A stretch of DNA of 64,000 nt from Bombella dulcis (GCF_026385505.1 NZ_JANIDV010000001.1:1-64000), one strand, 5' to 3'. Shown: positions 22,265 through 32,014, counted from the stretch's first letter. Notes: a model not told the origin generated them from the letters alone. Translations and numbers: made by a program.

Positions 22265-24961
22265 ATGAGTGAGATGAACGGGGCCGACAGGCAGGGAATT
22301 ATTGCGTGGCAGACGCTGGAGCATGAAGGGCAGAGCTATCGCTATGTGTCCCTTCCACCAGTACTGGCGGAAGCCGGGGAAAAGGCACGACGCCTGCCTT
22401 ATGCGCTGAAGATCGTGCTGGAGAATGTGCTGCGGCAGGGGCGGCATGATGCGGCGGCACTGGTGACGGGCTGGGCCGAGAGCTGTCACTCCGAAGGAGA
22501 AATTCCCTTCTGCCCCGCCCGCATCCTGATGCAGGATTTTACAGGCGTGCCCGCCGTGGTGGACCTTGCCGCCATGCGGGATGGCATGAAAGCTCTGGGG
22601 GGCGATCCGGAAAAGGTCAATCCGTTCATTCCCGTGGACCTCGTGATCGACCATTCCGTGACGGTGGATGTGGCCGGGCAGAAGGATGCCCTGGAGCAGA
22701 ATGTGGCCCATGAGTTCAGCCGCAACCGGGAGCGGTACAGCTTCCTGCGCTGGGGGCAGCAGGCTTTCGACAATTTTCGGGTCATTCCGCCCGAGGCAGG
22801 CATCTGCCATCAGGTGAATCTGGAATATCTGGCCCCGCTGGTCATGCGGAAGGAAGAGAACGGCGTGACGACCCTGTTCCCGGATACGGTGTTCGGAACG
22901 GACAGTCACACGACCATGATCAATGGCCTTGGTGTTCTGGGCTGGGGCGTTGGCGGGATTGAGGCGGAAGCTGCCGCTCTGGGTGAGGCCATCGCCATGC
23001 GTCTGCCCGACGTCGTGGGCGTGTATCTGGAGGGACGGCCCGCTCCCGGCGTGACGGCCACGGATATCGTGCTGACCCTGACGGAACAGCTCCGGGCAGA
23101 GGGCGTGGTCGGCAAGTTCGTGGAGTTCTTCGGGCCTGCGCTGGATCATCTGCCGGTGGCGGACCGGGCCACCATTGCCAACATGGCCCCGGAATATGGA
23201 GCGACCTGCGGCTATTTCCCCCCCGATGCGCTGACGATGGAGTATCTGGCCCTGACAGGTCGTTCTCCGGATCACATCCGTCTCGTGGAAGCCTATCTGC
23301 GGAAGCAGGGCCTGTTCCGCGAAGGGAATGAGGAGCCGCTCTTCACCACCGTGCTGCGGCTGGACCTTGCTACCGTGAGGCCTTCTGTCGCCGGGCCGAA
23401 AACACCGTCCCAGCGTCACGACCTTCCTGCTGTGGCAGAGACAAGCCGTGCTGCACTGGCGGCTGAGAAGCAGAATGATGCCCGTCTGCCCATCCACACG
23501 GAGGATGCAGCTCTTGCGGGAGAAACACTGGGGGCCGGGGATGTCGTGCTGGCGGCGATCACTTCCTGCACCAACACGTCCAACCCTGCGGCCATGCTGA
23601 CGGCTGGTCTTTTGGCACGGAAGGCCCGTCAGCGGGGGCTGAAAGTGGCAAGACGCATCAAGACCTCTCTGGCTCCGGGCAGTCAGGCCGTGACCCGTTA
23701 TCTGGAGCGGGCCGGTCTGCTGGACGATTTCAGTGCGCTGGGTTTTGAGATTGTCGGCTATGGCTGCACGACCTGCATCGGCAATAGCGGGCCGTTGCAG
23801 GCCGACATTGCCCGGACGATCACGGAGCATGATCTGACAGTCGCCGCCGTGCTGTCGGGCAACCGTAATTTCGAGGGGCGTGTGTCCCCCTATACGAAGC
23901 TGAATTACATCACCAGCCCGCCGCTCGTGATGGCCTATGCTCTCGCCGGGACTGTGATACGGGACCTGACGACCGAACCGCTTGGGCATGATGAAGCCGG
24001 TCAGCCCATCATGCTGTCTGACATCTGGCCCGATGGGGACGAGCTGGCCCGGCTCATGGCGCAGTCTGTCGTGTCAGAGGCGTTCGCCCGTGGCTATGCC
24101 ACCGTGGAGCAGGGACCAGCCCAGTGGCAGGCCCTGGGGGAGGACAGGGCTGGTGCAACCTTTGCATGGGATGAGACCTCCACCTACATCCATTCTCCAC
24201 CGTGGCTGGAGGGGAGTGCCGGCGTGACGGGGCCGATCCGCAACGCCCGGATTCTGGCTCTCTTCGAGGACAACATCACGACTGACCATATCTCCCCGGC
24301 CGGGACGATTGCGGCCCACTCGCCTGCGGCCTGGTATCTGAAGGAGCATGGTGTGGCTCCGGCGCAGTTCAATTCCTATGGCAGCCGCCGGGGGAATGAT
24401 CTTGTCATGGCACGGGGCACGTTTGCCAATATCCGCATCAGGAATGAGATGATCCCCGGTAGTGAAGGCGGTGTGACCCGCCACTGGCCCGATGGCGAGG
24501 AAGGGTCCATTTTCGACGTTGCCGCCCGGTATCAGCAGGAGCGGGTACCGCTGGTGGTGGTTGCCGGGCGGAATTACGGCATGGGGTCATCACGGGACTG
24601 GGCAGCGAAAGGCCCCCGTCTTCTGGGCGTGAAGGCCGTCATTGCTGAGGATTTCGAGCGGATTCACCGGGCCAATCTGGCCGGGATGGGGATTCTGCCC
24701 ATCACCTTCCCCAGGGGTGTGACCCGCCAGACGCTCGGCCTGACAGGGCAGGAGCAGGTGAGCATTGACCTTTCCGACCGGCTGGAACCCCGGCAGCCGG
24801 TTCAGGTGCGTTTTACGACCCCTGATGGAGCAGAGCAGACCATTCAGGCCACCCTCCAGCTGGAGACGGAGGCCGAGCTGGCCTATATTGCCCAGGGGGG
24901 TATTCTGCCTTATGTGCTGCGGCGTATTGCGGCAGCTGACGGAGCCGGTGTGCAGCACTGA
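22265..24961 (+). CDS. acnA: Aconitate hydratase A
   Basis: 898 residues, the usual AcnA/IRP length. The iron-sulfur cysteines lie in SCTNTSNPAAM and GYGCTTCIGNSG. The active-site loop VAGRNYGMGSSRDWAAKGP is in the C-terminal domain. The enzyme isomerises citrate to isocitrate. It is the second gene of the gltA-acnA operon; a GGAG site precedes the ATG. Confidence 0.95.
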   Translation: MSEMNGADRQGIIAWQTLEHEGQSYRYVSLPPVLAEAGEKARRLPYALKIVLENVLRQGRHDAAALVTGWAESCHSEGEIPFCPARILMQDFTGVPAVVDLAAMRDGMKALGGDPEKVNPFIPVDLVIDHSVTVDVAGQKDALEQNVAHEFSRNRERYSFLRWGQQAFDNFRVIPPEAGICHQVNLEYLAPLVMRKEENGVTTLFPDTVFGTDSHTTMINGLGVLGWGVGGIEAEAAALGEAIAMRLPDVVGVYLEGRPAPGVTATDIVLTLTEQLRAEGVVGKFVEFFGPALDHLPVADRATIANMAPEYGATCGYFPPDALTMEYLALTGRSPDHIRLVEAYLRKQGLFREGNEEPLFTTVLRLDLATVRPSVAGPKTPSQRHDLPAVAETSRAALAAEKQNDARLPIHTEDAALAGETLGAGDVVLAAITSCTNTSNPAAMLTAGLLARKARQRGLKVARRIKTSLAPGSQAVTRYLERAGLLDDFSALGFEIVGYGCTTCIGNSGPLQADIARTITEHDLTVAAVLSGNRNFEGRVSPYTKLNYITSPPLVMAYALAGTVIRDLTTEPLGHDEAGQPIMLSDIWPDGDELARLMAQSVVSEAFARGYATVEQGPAQWQALGEDRAGATFAWDETSTYIHSPPWLEGSAGVTGPIRNARILALFEDNITTDHISPAGTIAAHSPAAWYLKEHGVAPAQFNSYGSRRGNDLVMARGTFANIRIRNEMIPGSEGGVTRHWPDGEEGSIFDVAARYQQERVPLVVVAGRNYGMGSSRDWAAKGPRLLGVKAVIAEDFERIHRANLAGMGILPITFPRGVTRQTLGLTGQEQVSIDLSDRLEPRQPVQVRFTTPDGAEQTIQATLQLETEAELAYIAQGGILPYVLRRIAAADGAGVQH

Positions 24962-25027
24962 GTTTTCCTGATGATGTGAGGGCGTGTTGGTGTTACGGTG
25001 ACGGGCGTGACCGTAGAAGGAGAAAGA

Positions 25028-25693
25028 ATGATGTTCAGACGCTCTCATGTCGTCATGGCAGGGGTGGCAGCTGCCGGAATGCTGTCTGCCCTGTCTGCTT
25101 CCGCTGCCGAGCCGAAGGATAACCGGGCAGCGGCGGTGGAAGCTGTGACGGAAAAGGGAGGCGGCCTCCCGGAGATCATGGCGGCTGAACATCCGGGCGT
25201 GGCATCCCGTTCCGCTTTTGCGGGGCCGTGGCGTTATGGCTGTGCCTATCCGGCCAAAGGGAGCCGTCAGGGGACACAGTTCTGCACCATCCAGCTGGAG
25301 CACATGGTGGGGACCACGATGGATAGTGGTTTCTTCCTGCTGGCCCATGCCACGTCGGATCTCATCAAGAAGCCGCTGGCCCAGCAGCCCTGGCAGATCA
25401 GCCTGAACCTTCCGACACGTCTGCCGTTCGACATGAAGGCTGATCTCCAGCTGAGCGTGGATGGCGGGCAGTCCGTGTCCCTGCCATTGCAGTCCTGTGA
25501 TGAAACAGGCTGCATGGCCCAGCAGGAGCTGCCAGCCAGCATCGTTCAGGTCCTTTCATCCGGAAAGACTGCACGGCTGACGGCGAAGACAAAGACGGGT
25601 GAGCCGTGGAGTTATGAGTTTCAGCTCGTGGATATCCAGACGGGAATGCAGCAGCTTGCAGGCTGGCTGGAGCGGGGCGAGCTGAATCCGTAA
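25028..25693 (+). CDS. IalB-family (invasion-associated locus B) exported protein
   Basis: Start at 25028 (MMFRRSHVVMAGVAAAGMLS), seven bases after GAAGGAG; the next Met is also possible. 221 residues with an N-terminal signal ending near SASAAEP. The body follows the IalB fold: FAGPWRYGCAYP, FCTIQLEHM, WQISLNLPTRLPFDMKADLQ and the paired cysteines in SCDETGCMAQ. Such proteins are widespread periplasmic proteins of unknown function in non-pathogens. It runs convergently to within 15 bases of the next gene. Confidence 0.8.
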   Translation: MMFRRSHVVMAGVAAAGMLSALSASAAEPKDNRAAAVEAVTEKGGGLPEIMAAEHPGVASRSAFAGPWRYGCAYPAKGSRQGTQFCTIQLEHMVGTTMDSGFFLLAHATSDLIKKPLAQQPWQISLNLPTRLPFDMKADLQLSVDGGQSVSLPLQSCDETGCMAQQELPASIVQVLSSGKTARLTAKTKTGEPWSYEFQLVDIQTGMQQLAGWLERGELNP

Positions 25694-25708
25694 ACTGTCA
25701 GGCCGTTT

Positions 25709-26914
25709 TCAGTCCTTCCTGTCCTGACGGATGAGCAGCAGGAAGGCGAGGCTGAGCAGCGAGCCGACGCCGATGGTCGTGGCCATGGGGCGGGGTGTAC
25801 CATCGGTCAGCAGCCCCACCATGCCGGAGCCGATGATGCCGCTGCCATAATGGACGGCACCCGTCATGGCCGAGACGGTGCCTGCATGGCCGGGGTCATC
25901 ATGCAGGGCACCGGAGAGTGAATTGGCCACAATGAAGCCCGCCATGGCGACGAAAAGGAACAGGGGCAGGAACATCCCCCATATCCCGCCGAAATCTGTC
26001 CAGACGTCAATCATCAGCCAGAGGGAGACCAGAACGCTGATGATGGTTCCCATGACAAGCAGCCTGTCACTTCCCCATGTGCGGACCAGACGGGCATTGA
26101 TCATGTTGGCGGTCATGATGCCGATGATCCCCATGCCGAAGAGCAGCGCATAGAGCAGGGACGAGGCATGATGGTAGCTGATATAGGCAAAGGGTGAGCC
26201 GGAAATATAGGCGAATGTCCCCGCATAATAGCAGCCACCCGCCCCGGCATAGCCGATCAGGCGGGGGCGGCGGATGAGATGGGCATAATGGGAAAAGGCA
26301 TGAAGGACGGAATGGGACTGTTCAGTCCGTTTCGGCAGGGTTTCCGGCAGGAAGATGAGGCTGCCAAGCATGATGATGCCCACACAGACCAGACTGACAA
26401 AAATGGCCCGCCAGCCCCAGAAGGCCAGAATCTGCCCGCCAATGAGGGGTGCAAGCAGGGGCGTGATGGCCGTGACCGTCATCAGCGTGGAGAGCATCTG
26501 GGCCGCACGGTGACCATGATAGAGGTCCCGCACCATGGCACGGGCAATGACGACATTGGCGCAGGCCCCGATGGCCTGAAGGATGCGGAAGGCAATGAGT
26601 GTCGTGATGGAGTCCGCAAGGGCACAGCCTGCCGAGCCGAGCGTGAACAGGACCAGCCCGAGGGCGATGGGCAGCCGCCTGCCATAATGGTCACTGACCG
26701 GCCCCCAGATGAGCTGGCTGAAACTGAACCCGACCAGATAGCCCGAGATCGTCCATGCCATTTCGCCACCTGGTGCCTGTAAGGCCTGTGACATGGTAGG
26801 CATGGCGGGCAGGTAGAAATCGGTCGAGATGGCCGCAAAGCCCATCAGGACGCTGAGAATTCCCAGCAGACGGAGCGGATGGGCAGCCGGCGGCGATATG
26901 GGGGTAGAAGACAT
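25709..26914 (-). CDS. Bcr/CflA-family MFS drug efflux transporter
   Basis: Start at 26914 (MSSTPISPPAAHPLRLLGIL); upstream codons start with TTG only. About 400 residues and 12 membrane segments. The family motif STDFYLPAMPTMSQAL follows the first helix, and the MFS motif between TM2 and TM3 reads GPVSDHYGRRLPIALG. Members expel bicyclomycin, chloramphenicol and similar compounds by proton antiport. Substrate here is unknown. Confidence 0.85.
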   Translation of the reverse strand: MSSTPISPPAAHPLRLLGILSVLMGFAAISTDFYLPAMPTMSQALQAPGGEMAWTISGYLVGFSFSQLIWGPVSDHYGRRLPIALGLVLFTLGSAGCALADSITTLIAFRILQAIGACANVVIARAMVRDLYHGHRAAQMLSTLMTVTAITPLLAPLIGGQILAFWGWRAIFVSLVCVGIIMLGSLIFLPETLPKRTEQSHSVLHAFSHYAHLIRRPRLIGYAGAGGCYYAGTFAYISGSPFAYISYHHASSLLYALLFGMGIIGIMTANMINARLVRTWGSDRLLVMGTIISVLVSLWLMIDVWTDFGGIWGMFLPLFLFVAMAGFIVANSLSGALHDDPGHAGTVSAMTGAVHYGSGIIGSGMVGLLTDGTPRPMATTIGVGSLLSLAFLLLIRQDRKD

Positions 26915-26989
26915 GTTTCGAGAGATGTGAGGCCGGTCTCTTCCTGTCAAGGATAGAAGGAAACATTGAGAGTAGCGGGAGGGTAAATT

Positions 26990-28003
26990 TTATTTATCAA
27001 CATCTAGGTAATATTCCATCATATTATTAACTCTATCAAAGAATTCTCCTTTCATATTTGAATTGTGATATATTAATTTTAATTCTTTTTCGTATTCATC
27101 TGATTTAATTCTTATTTTTACTTCAATGTTGTTGATTTGTTCTACTAAATGTCTATTTATTTTTTTTAAGTTATTTAATTCTTTTTCTATTTCGTCTATT
27201 GATTCTTTATTTTGCTGAATTTCTTTTTTGATTTTTATAATATTGCTATCGTCATCATGTGAGTAATTCTTATTTTGTTGTATACTATAAATTTCTTCTT
27301 CTTTTTGTGAGATGCTATGCTTTAGATCACATACGCTACGATGCTTCTTTATGAAAGTGGTATAAAAATTTTTTAATTCACTAAAATTACTAATGAATAA
27401 TAATTCATTATCTATAAAATCATAGGTCATTATTATTTTTCTGAATAATTCTGCAAATTTTTCATCATAATTTTCCTGATTAATTAATATTATTTCCTTT
27501 AGAGTTTTGCATCTAATAAAAATATCTTTATATTTCCCATGGTTATAAGATATATTAGTATTGTATTCTATAGATTTTATAACGTCTCTGAACTTGTTTT
27601 CTGGATCCCTGAATAGAAACTTAATTTCTTTCAGGATTTTTGAAATTTCCTCTTCATATGATTGATCGCTCAATGCTCTATCGAGTATTTCTTCTAAATC
27701 TATTCCGTGTTCTCTTGGTGTTTCTATTCGGAAAAGATCTCCAAATTTGGCACTGTAAGCATATTTTTTGTCATTGAATTTTTTCCATAAAGCGAATCTT
27801 TCTTTAAAAAGGTTTAGGTTGTATGATTTTCTATTAATTTCTTTTTGGTTTTTCGTAATTCGAGAAACAGACCAAGCAAGTCCTAAGCTAAGCGTCGAGA
27901 CAATGAGGGGACCAAAGTTTTTGAGAAACGTTCCTATGGCTCCATAATCATGTAGGGTTGAACCTGTTAAGATCATATCATGTATTGTACATTCTGTAGC
28001 CAT
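26990..28003 (-). CDS. AT-rich membrane-anchored coiled-coil protein, unknown
   Basis: 337 residues. One membrane segment lies near the N-terminus (NFGPLIVSTLSLGLAWSVS, about 29-47), followed by a long cytoplasmic helical region. Residues about 230-310 are strongly coiled-coil with Lys/Glu/Ile-rich heptads. The gene is extremely AT-rich within a GC-rich region, a clear sign of transfer. The form, a membrane anchor plus a long coiled coil, resembles the sensor or effector halves of some defence systems, but no known domain is recognised and no partner gene is adjacent. Confidence 0.6.
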   Translation of the reverse strand: MATECTIHDMILTGSTLHDYGAIGTFLKNFGPLIVSTLSLGLAWSVSRITKNQKEINRKSYNLNLFKERFALWKKFNDKKYAYSAKFGDLFRIETPREHGIDLEEILDRALSDQSYEEEISKILKEIKFLFRDPENKFRDVIKSIEYNTNISYNHGKYKDIFIRCKTLKEIILINQENYDEKFAELFRKIIMTYDFIDNELLFISNFSELKNFYTTFIKKHRSVCDLKHSISQKEEEIYSIQQNKNYSHDDDSNIIKIKKEIQQNKESIDEIEKELNNLKKINRHLVEQINNIEVKIRIKSDEYEKELKLIYHNSNMKGEFFDRVNNMMEYYLDVDK

Positions 28004-28134
28004 GTATTGATTTTCCTTTTCATGCCAGTATGGGGCCTAGATGTAGACGGTTGTTTAATTGCCGGTCAATCATGGTTCGGAATATGTACTTAAAGTCGTA
28101 ATCTTGTTTATTCCATATTGACTCATCATGAGTC

Positions 28135-28758
28135 TCACATCTGCTTCAGGCAGGTTTCACCAAGCATCAGCAGGGCAATGCCTGTCATGGAACAGCCTGA
28201 AAGCCTGTTGACCAGCCCGGCCATCCGGGGGCGGGCGGAGAGGAGGAGATGTGCCCCATAGCCGACTGCCAGATAGACACACAGGCAGGTCAGGCAGTGG
28301 ATGAAGCCAAGAAGGCTGATCTGCCAGTAGGGGCTTACGGGTGACCCCTGCTGAAGGAACTGGGGCAGGACGGCCATTATGATCATCATGACCTTGGGAT
28401 TGAACAGGCTGACTGTCACACCCTTGCCCAGCCAGTGCAGGGCGGAACCTGATGAGGTTTTCACCGTGCCGGGCAGGGCGGCTTCCGCCCGGAGCTGTCC
28501 GATCCCCAGCCAGAGCAGGTAGAGGGCACCACAGAAGGTGATGGCAGGCAGGGCAAAGGGCGTCGCCCTGAGAAGTGATCCCAGCCCCGCAGCGACCAGA
28601 AGGATGATGAGGAAATGCCCCAGCACCATGCCGCTGACGGCCGGGATGACACGACGGCCCGTGCTGCCTGCGGTGATGGCATAGGCCCAGTCCATGCCCG
28701 GTGACATGATGAAAAGGAAGGAAACAAGCCAGAAGGCGGACAGGATACTGAAGGGCAT
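28135..28758 (-). CDS. LysE/RhtB-family amino-acid exporter
   Basis: 207 residues with about six membrane segments. The family start is clear: FLFIMSPGMDWAYAITAGST, then GMVLGHFLIILLVAAGLGSL and LFNPKVMMIIMAVLPQFL. It exports amino acids or related small molecules. It is divergent from an Lrp-type regulator 108 bases away, the classic lysE-lysG style arrangement, so its expression is probably set by that regulator. Confidence 0.88.
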   Translation of the reverse strand: MPFSILSAFWLVSFLFIMSPGMDWAYAITAGSTGRRVIPAVSGMVLGHFLIILLVAAGLGSLLRATPFALPAITFCGALYLLWLGIGQLRAEAALPGTVKTSSGSALHWLGKGVTVSLFNPKVMMIIMAVLPQFLQQGSPVSPYWQISLLGFIHCLTCLCVYLAVGYGAHLLLSARPRMAGLVNRLSGCSMTGIALLMLGETCLKQM

Positions 28759-28866
28759 GGAAGGCTCTCGTTCTTGCGGGGTCTGCGGGACACGATAATC
28801 TTCCCGGTATGGAAATATTTTTCAAAATATCCTGTATGATGAGGAAATTTTGGAAGGAAACATGTC

Positions 28867-29319
28867 ATGGATGCACTTGACCGGAAGATTCTTGCTGAAC
28901 TCCAGAGGGATGGTCGGCTGAGCATCACGGAACTGGCCGACCGCGTCGGCCTCAGCCTGTCCCCTTGTCACAGACGGGTGAAGACGCTCGAGGCCAGTGG
29001 GGCGATCAGGGCTTACAGGGCGCAGATCAATCCGGCGAGCGTGGGGCTGGAATTTTCATCACTCGTGTTCGTGACCTTCCGGGACATCACGCAGAGCGTC
29101 CTGCGGGCGTTCGAGGAAGCCGTCATTGCCATCCCCGAAATCACGGAGGCACGGCGTCTTTTCGGAGACCCGGATTTCATGCTGGAGGTCATGACGAAAG
29201 ACCTGCCCGCCTATCAGAGGCTGTATGATGACCGTCTGACAGCCCTGCCGGGTGTGCAGCGGCTGACCTCCACCCTCATCATGAAGGATGTCGTGCGGGA
29301 CAGGATGTTTCCCCTGTAG
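28867..29319 (+). CDS. Lrp/AsnC-family transcriptional regulator
   Basis: 150 residues. The HTH is LDRKILAELQRDGRLSITEL and LADRVGLSLSPCHRRVKTLE; the C-terminal ligand-binding domain ends STLIMKDVVRDR. Likely a sensor of amino acids controlling the divergent LysE exporter. Confidence 0.9.
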   Translation: MDALDRKILAELQRDGRLSITELADRVGLSLSPCHRRVKTLEASGAIRAYRAQINPASVGLEFSSLVFVTFRDITQSVLRAFEEAVIAIPEITEARRLFGDPDFMLEVMTKDLPAYQRLYDDRLTALPGVQRLTSTLIMKDVVRDRMFPL

Positions 29320-29396
29320 CTCATTTTTCATCTGGCACGGGGCGGGAAGTTCCGTTACGGTTTGAGAACGAGCAAGTTTCATGTGGAGTGCTGCCA

Positions 29397-30224
29397 ATGG
29401 GCATCGTGTCTTCCCTGCCGTCCCTGACCGGGGCGAAGCGTCTTGTCATCAAGATTGGCAGTGCCCTGATGGTGGACCCGCAACAGGCAGCCCCCAGGCA
29501 TGAGTGGCTGGACAGTGTGGTAGCGGACATTGCTTTCCTGCGGGAGCGGGGCGTGCAGGTCTGTGTCGTGTCGTCCGGGGCGATTGCACTGGCCCGCTAT
29601 CGGCTGGGGCTGGTGGACGGTACCCTGCGTCTGGCTGAGAAACAGGCAGCGGCCTCTGTCGGGCAGGTCCTTCTGGCGCAGGCCTGGGCGGAAGCACTGG
29701 AACGCCACGGCATGACAGCCTCGCAGATTCTCCTCACGGCAGAGGATACGGAAGAGCGGCAGCGTTACCTCAACGGGCGGGCCACGATACAGACCCTGCT
29801 GGAGCTGGGCTGTGTTCCTGTCATCAATGAGAATGACACGATTGCCACGGCAGAAATCCGCTTTGGTGACAATGACAGGCTGGCCGCCCGCATTGCCCAG
29901 ATGATCGGGGCCGACCAGCTCGTTCTGCTGTCCGACATTGACGGGCTGTATGAGTCCGACCCCCGCAGCAACCCGGCAGCGGTGCATCTGCCCGTGATTG
30001 AGCGGCTGACACGGGAGATCATGGCAATGGGCGGCAATCCGCCGCCCGGTTATCCTTCTGGCGGCATGAGAACCAAACTTCTGGCCGCTGTCATGGCCAC
30101 GCAGTCCGGCTGTGCCATGGTCATTGCTCAGGGAGCCATGAAGCATCCTCTCTGTGCCGTGATGGAAGGCGAGCGGTGCAGCTGGTTCCTGGCTGCGGAA
30201 GAAGCCCTGACAGTCCGGCAGTAA
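29397..30224 (+). CDS. proB: Glutamate 5-kinase, kinase domain only (cut by an in-frame stop)
   Basis: Start at 29397 (MGIVSSLPSLTGAKRLVIKI). The 275-residue amino-acid kinase domain is complete: VIKIGSALMVD, ENDTIATAEIRFGDNDRLAA, LLSDIDGLYESDP and the substrate loop GGMRTKLLAAV. A TAA at 30222-30224 ends the frame exactly before WIAGGLKPG, which normally continues into the PUA domain in the same frame. In E. coli the PUA domain is not needed for kinase activity but affects proline feedback, so this truncated form may still work. It makes glutamyl phosphate for proline synthesis; proA is 390 bases downstream. Confidence 0.85.
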   Translation: MGIVSSLPSLTGAKRLVIKIGSALMVDPQQAAPRHEWLDSVVADIAFLRERGVQVCVVSSGAIALARYRLGLVDGTLRLAEKQAAASVGQVLLAQAWAEALERHGMTASQILLTAEDTEERQRYLNGRATIQTLLELGCVPVINENDTIATAEIRFGDNDRLAARIAQMIGADQLVLLSDIDGLYESDPRSNPAAVHLPVIERLTREIMAMGGNPPPGYPSGGMRTKLLAAVMATQSGCAMVIAQGAMKHPLCAVMEGERCSWFLAAEEALTVRQ

Positions 30225-30530
30225 TGGATTGCCGGTGGTCTGAAACCCGGTGTTGCTCTGGTGATTGATGCCGGGGCCTGTGACGCCCTGAAGCAGGGCG
30301 GGTCCCTCCTGCCTGCCGGGCTTGTCCGGGTGGAAGGCCAGTTTTCGCAGGGAGAGCCTGTGCCCATTCTGGATGAAGCGGGACACTGTCTGGCTTATGG
30401 CCTGCCCGCTTATGATTCAGAGGAAATGGTCCGGCTGACTGGCTGCCAGTCGGGAGAGATTGCCGGGAAACTGGGGCGTGAGGGGCCGGATGCCATCGTG
30501 CATCGGAACGATCTTGCCATGCCGCCATAA
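30225..30530 (+). pseudogene. proB: PUA-domain remnant of proB after the in-frame stop
   Basis: The frame continues without a shift after the TAA for 101 codons, with typical ProB PUA sequence (WIAGGLKPG, GSLLPAGLVRVEGQF, EIAGKLGREG, AIVHRNDLAM) to a normal stop. No good ribosome site precedes an in-frame start. The domain is otherwise intact, so the nonsense change is recent, is a sequencing error, or is read through. Confidence 0.8.
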
Positions 30531-30616
30531 ATCGGCACGATGAATTTCCAGGGATGGATGGTGCAGATCATCCGGCAGCTTGAGCCGTGCCGGTAGAGAG
30601 ATGAGGAGAGAAGGCC

Positions 30617-31885
30617 ATGCCCACAGAGAGGCAGAATGAGGGACAGTGTCCCCCCATGCATGTTCTGGCAAAACGTGCCCGTGTGGCGGCCGGGATACTG
30701 GCCTTAAGTCCGGCAGAACAGCGGGCAGACGCCTTGCGTCATATAGCCGCAGGATTGCGGAGTGAGACGGAGGCTCTGCTGGCCGCCAACCGGAAGGACC
30801 TTGAGCAGGCTGATGTCAGTGCCTCTTTTAGGGAGCGGCTGACATTGACGGAAGAACGTCTTGAAGGGATGGCCAGCGGCGTGGAAACCCTCGCCGTCAT
30901 GGAAGACCCGGTCGGGCAGGTTCTGGCGGAATGGGAACGGCCCAATGGCCTGAAGATGCGCCGTGTGGCCATTCCGTTCGGTGTGCTGGGCGTGATTTAT
31001 GAGAGCCGCCCCAATGTGGGGGTGGATGCGGCCGCCCTCGGCATACGCTCCGGTAATGCCCTGCTTCTGCGGGGCGGGTCGGAAAGTTTCCATAGCGCAC
31101 GGGCCCTGCATCATGTGATCCAGCAGGGTCTGGCCCGTGCCGGACTGCCGGAAGATGCCGTCCTCATGGCACCGGATGCCGGGCGGGAGCATGTGGGCGA
31201 CATGCTCAGTGCCGCAGGGCTGATTGACGTGATCGTGCCCCGTGGGGGGCGTGCGCTGGTGGAAGGTGTGCAGGCGGAGGCCCGTGTGCCCGTTCTGGCA
31301 CATGCGGCGGGGCTGTGCCACAGCTATGTGCATGAGGCAGCGGACCCTGAGCTGGCCAGAAAGGTCATGCGGAATGCCAAGCTCCGCCGCTCCGGTATCT
31401 GCGGGGCTACGGAAACGCTCCTGATTGATGCGGCGATCGCTCCGGTCCTTCTGCCGAAGATTGTTGATGATCTGGCAGCGGAGGGCTGTACCTTCCGAGC
31501 GGATGAGGCGACCCGTGCCATCCTGCCGGACCTGCCCGCCGCCACGGAAAAGGATTTTGCCACGGAATGGCTCGACAGGACCCTGAGCATTTCCGTCGTG
31601 GAGGGTGTGGATGCGGCCCTGGCGCATATTGCCCGTTTCTCCTCCCATCATACGGAAGCGATCCTGACGGAAGACGAGGCCGTGGCGCAGTATTTCATGC
31701 AGCGTATGCCCAGTGCCATCGTGATGTGGAACACGTCCACGCAGTTCAGTGATGGTGGGGAGTTCGGTTTCGGGGCGGAGATTGGCATTGCGACGGGCCG
31801 TATGCCGCCCCGTGGCCCGGTCGGCCCGGCCCAGCTGATGACGTACCGTTATGAAGTGCATGGAAAGGGGCAGCTGCGCCCGTAA
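30617..31885 (+). CDS. proA: Glutamate-5-semialdehyde dehydrogenase (gamma-glutamyl phosphate reductase)
   Basis: 422 residues with AGGAGAGAAGG upstream of the ATG. Family motifs include PFGVLGVIYESRPNVGVDAA, the catalytic Cys in RRSGICGATETLL, and NTSTQFSDGGEFGFGAEIGI near the end. It reduces glutamyl phosphate to the semialdehyde, the second proline-pathway step. It follows proB on the same strand. Confidence 0.95.
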   Translation: MPTERQNEGQCPPMHVLAKRARVAAGILALSPAEQRADALRHIAAGLRSETEALLAANRKDLEQADVSASFRERLTLTEERLEGMASGVETLAVMEDPVGQVLAEWERPNGLKMRRVAIPFGVLGVIYESRPNVGVDAAALGIRSGNALLLRGGSESFHSARALHHVIQQGLARAGLPEDAVLMAPDAGREHVGDMLSAAGLIDVIVPRGGRALVEGVQAEARVPVLAHAAGLCHSYVHEAADPELARKVMRNAKLRRSGICGATETLLIDAAIAPVLLPKIVDDLAAEGCTFRADEATRAILPDLPAATEKDFATEWLDRTLSISVVEGVDAALAHIARFSSHHTEAILTEDEAVAQYFMQRMPSAIVMWNTSTQFSDGGEFGFGAEIGIATGRMPPRGPVGPAQLMTYRYEVHGKGQLRP

Positions 31886-31897
31886 TATGCCGGATAT

Positions 31898-31917
31898 GGC
31901 GGGGTATCTGCCCCGCC
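31898..31917 (+). terminator. Hairpin after proA
   Basis: GGCGGGG-TATCTG-CCCCGCC, 13 bases after the proA stop. No T-run follows, so termination may be weak or Rho-aided. Confidence 0.4.
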
Positions 31918-32014
31918 GTGAAATTACTGGCATGAAATCATTTCCCAAAAGAAAGATTCTGTGTCTAGATGTTCTCATATCGAAATGAGATGAGCGGATA
32001 TGGGGAGACAGTCT

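Noticed and set aside
20804-23989. Very long open frame (1061 codons) on the minus strand opposite gltA and acnA
   Set aside because: The plus strand encodes two complete, conserved enzymes with all catalytic motifs. The antisense frame is His/Arg/Gln/Pro-rich, as expected from a GC-rich mirror frame.
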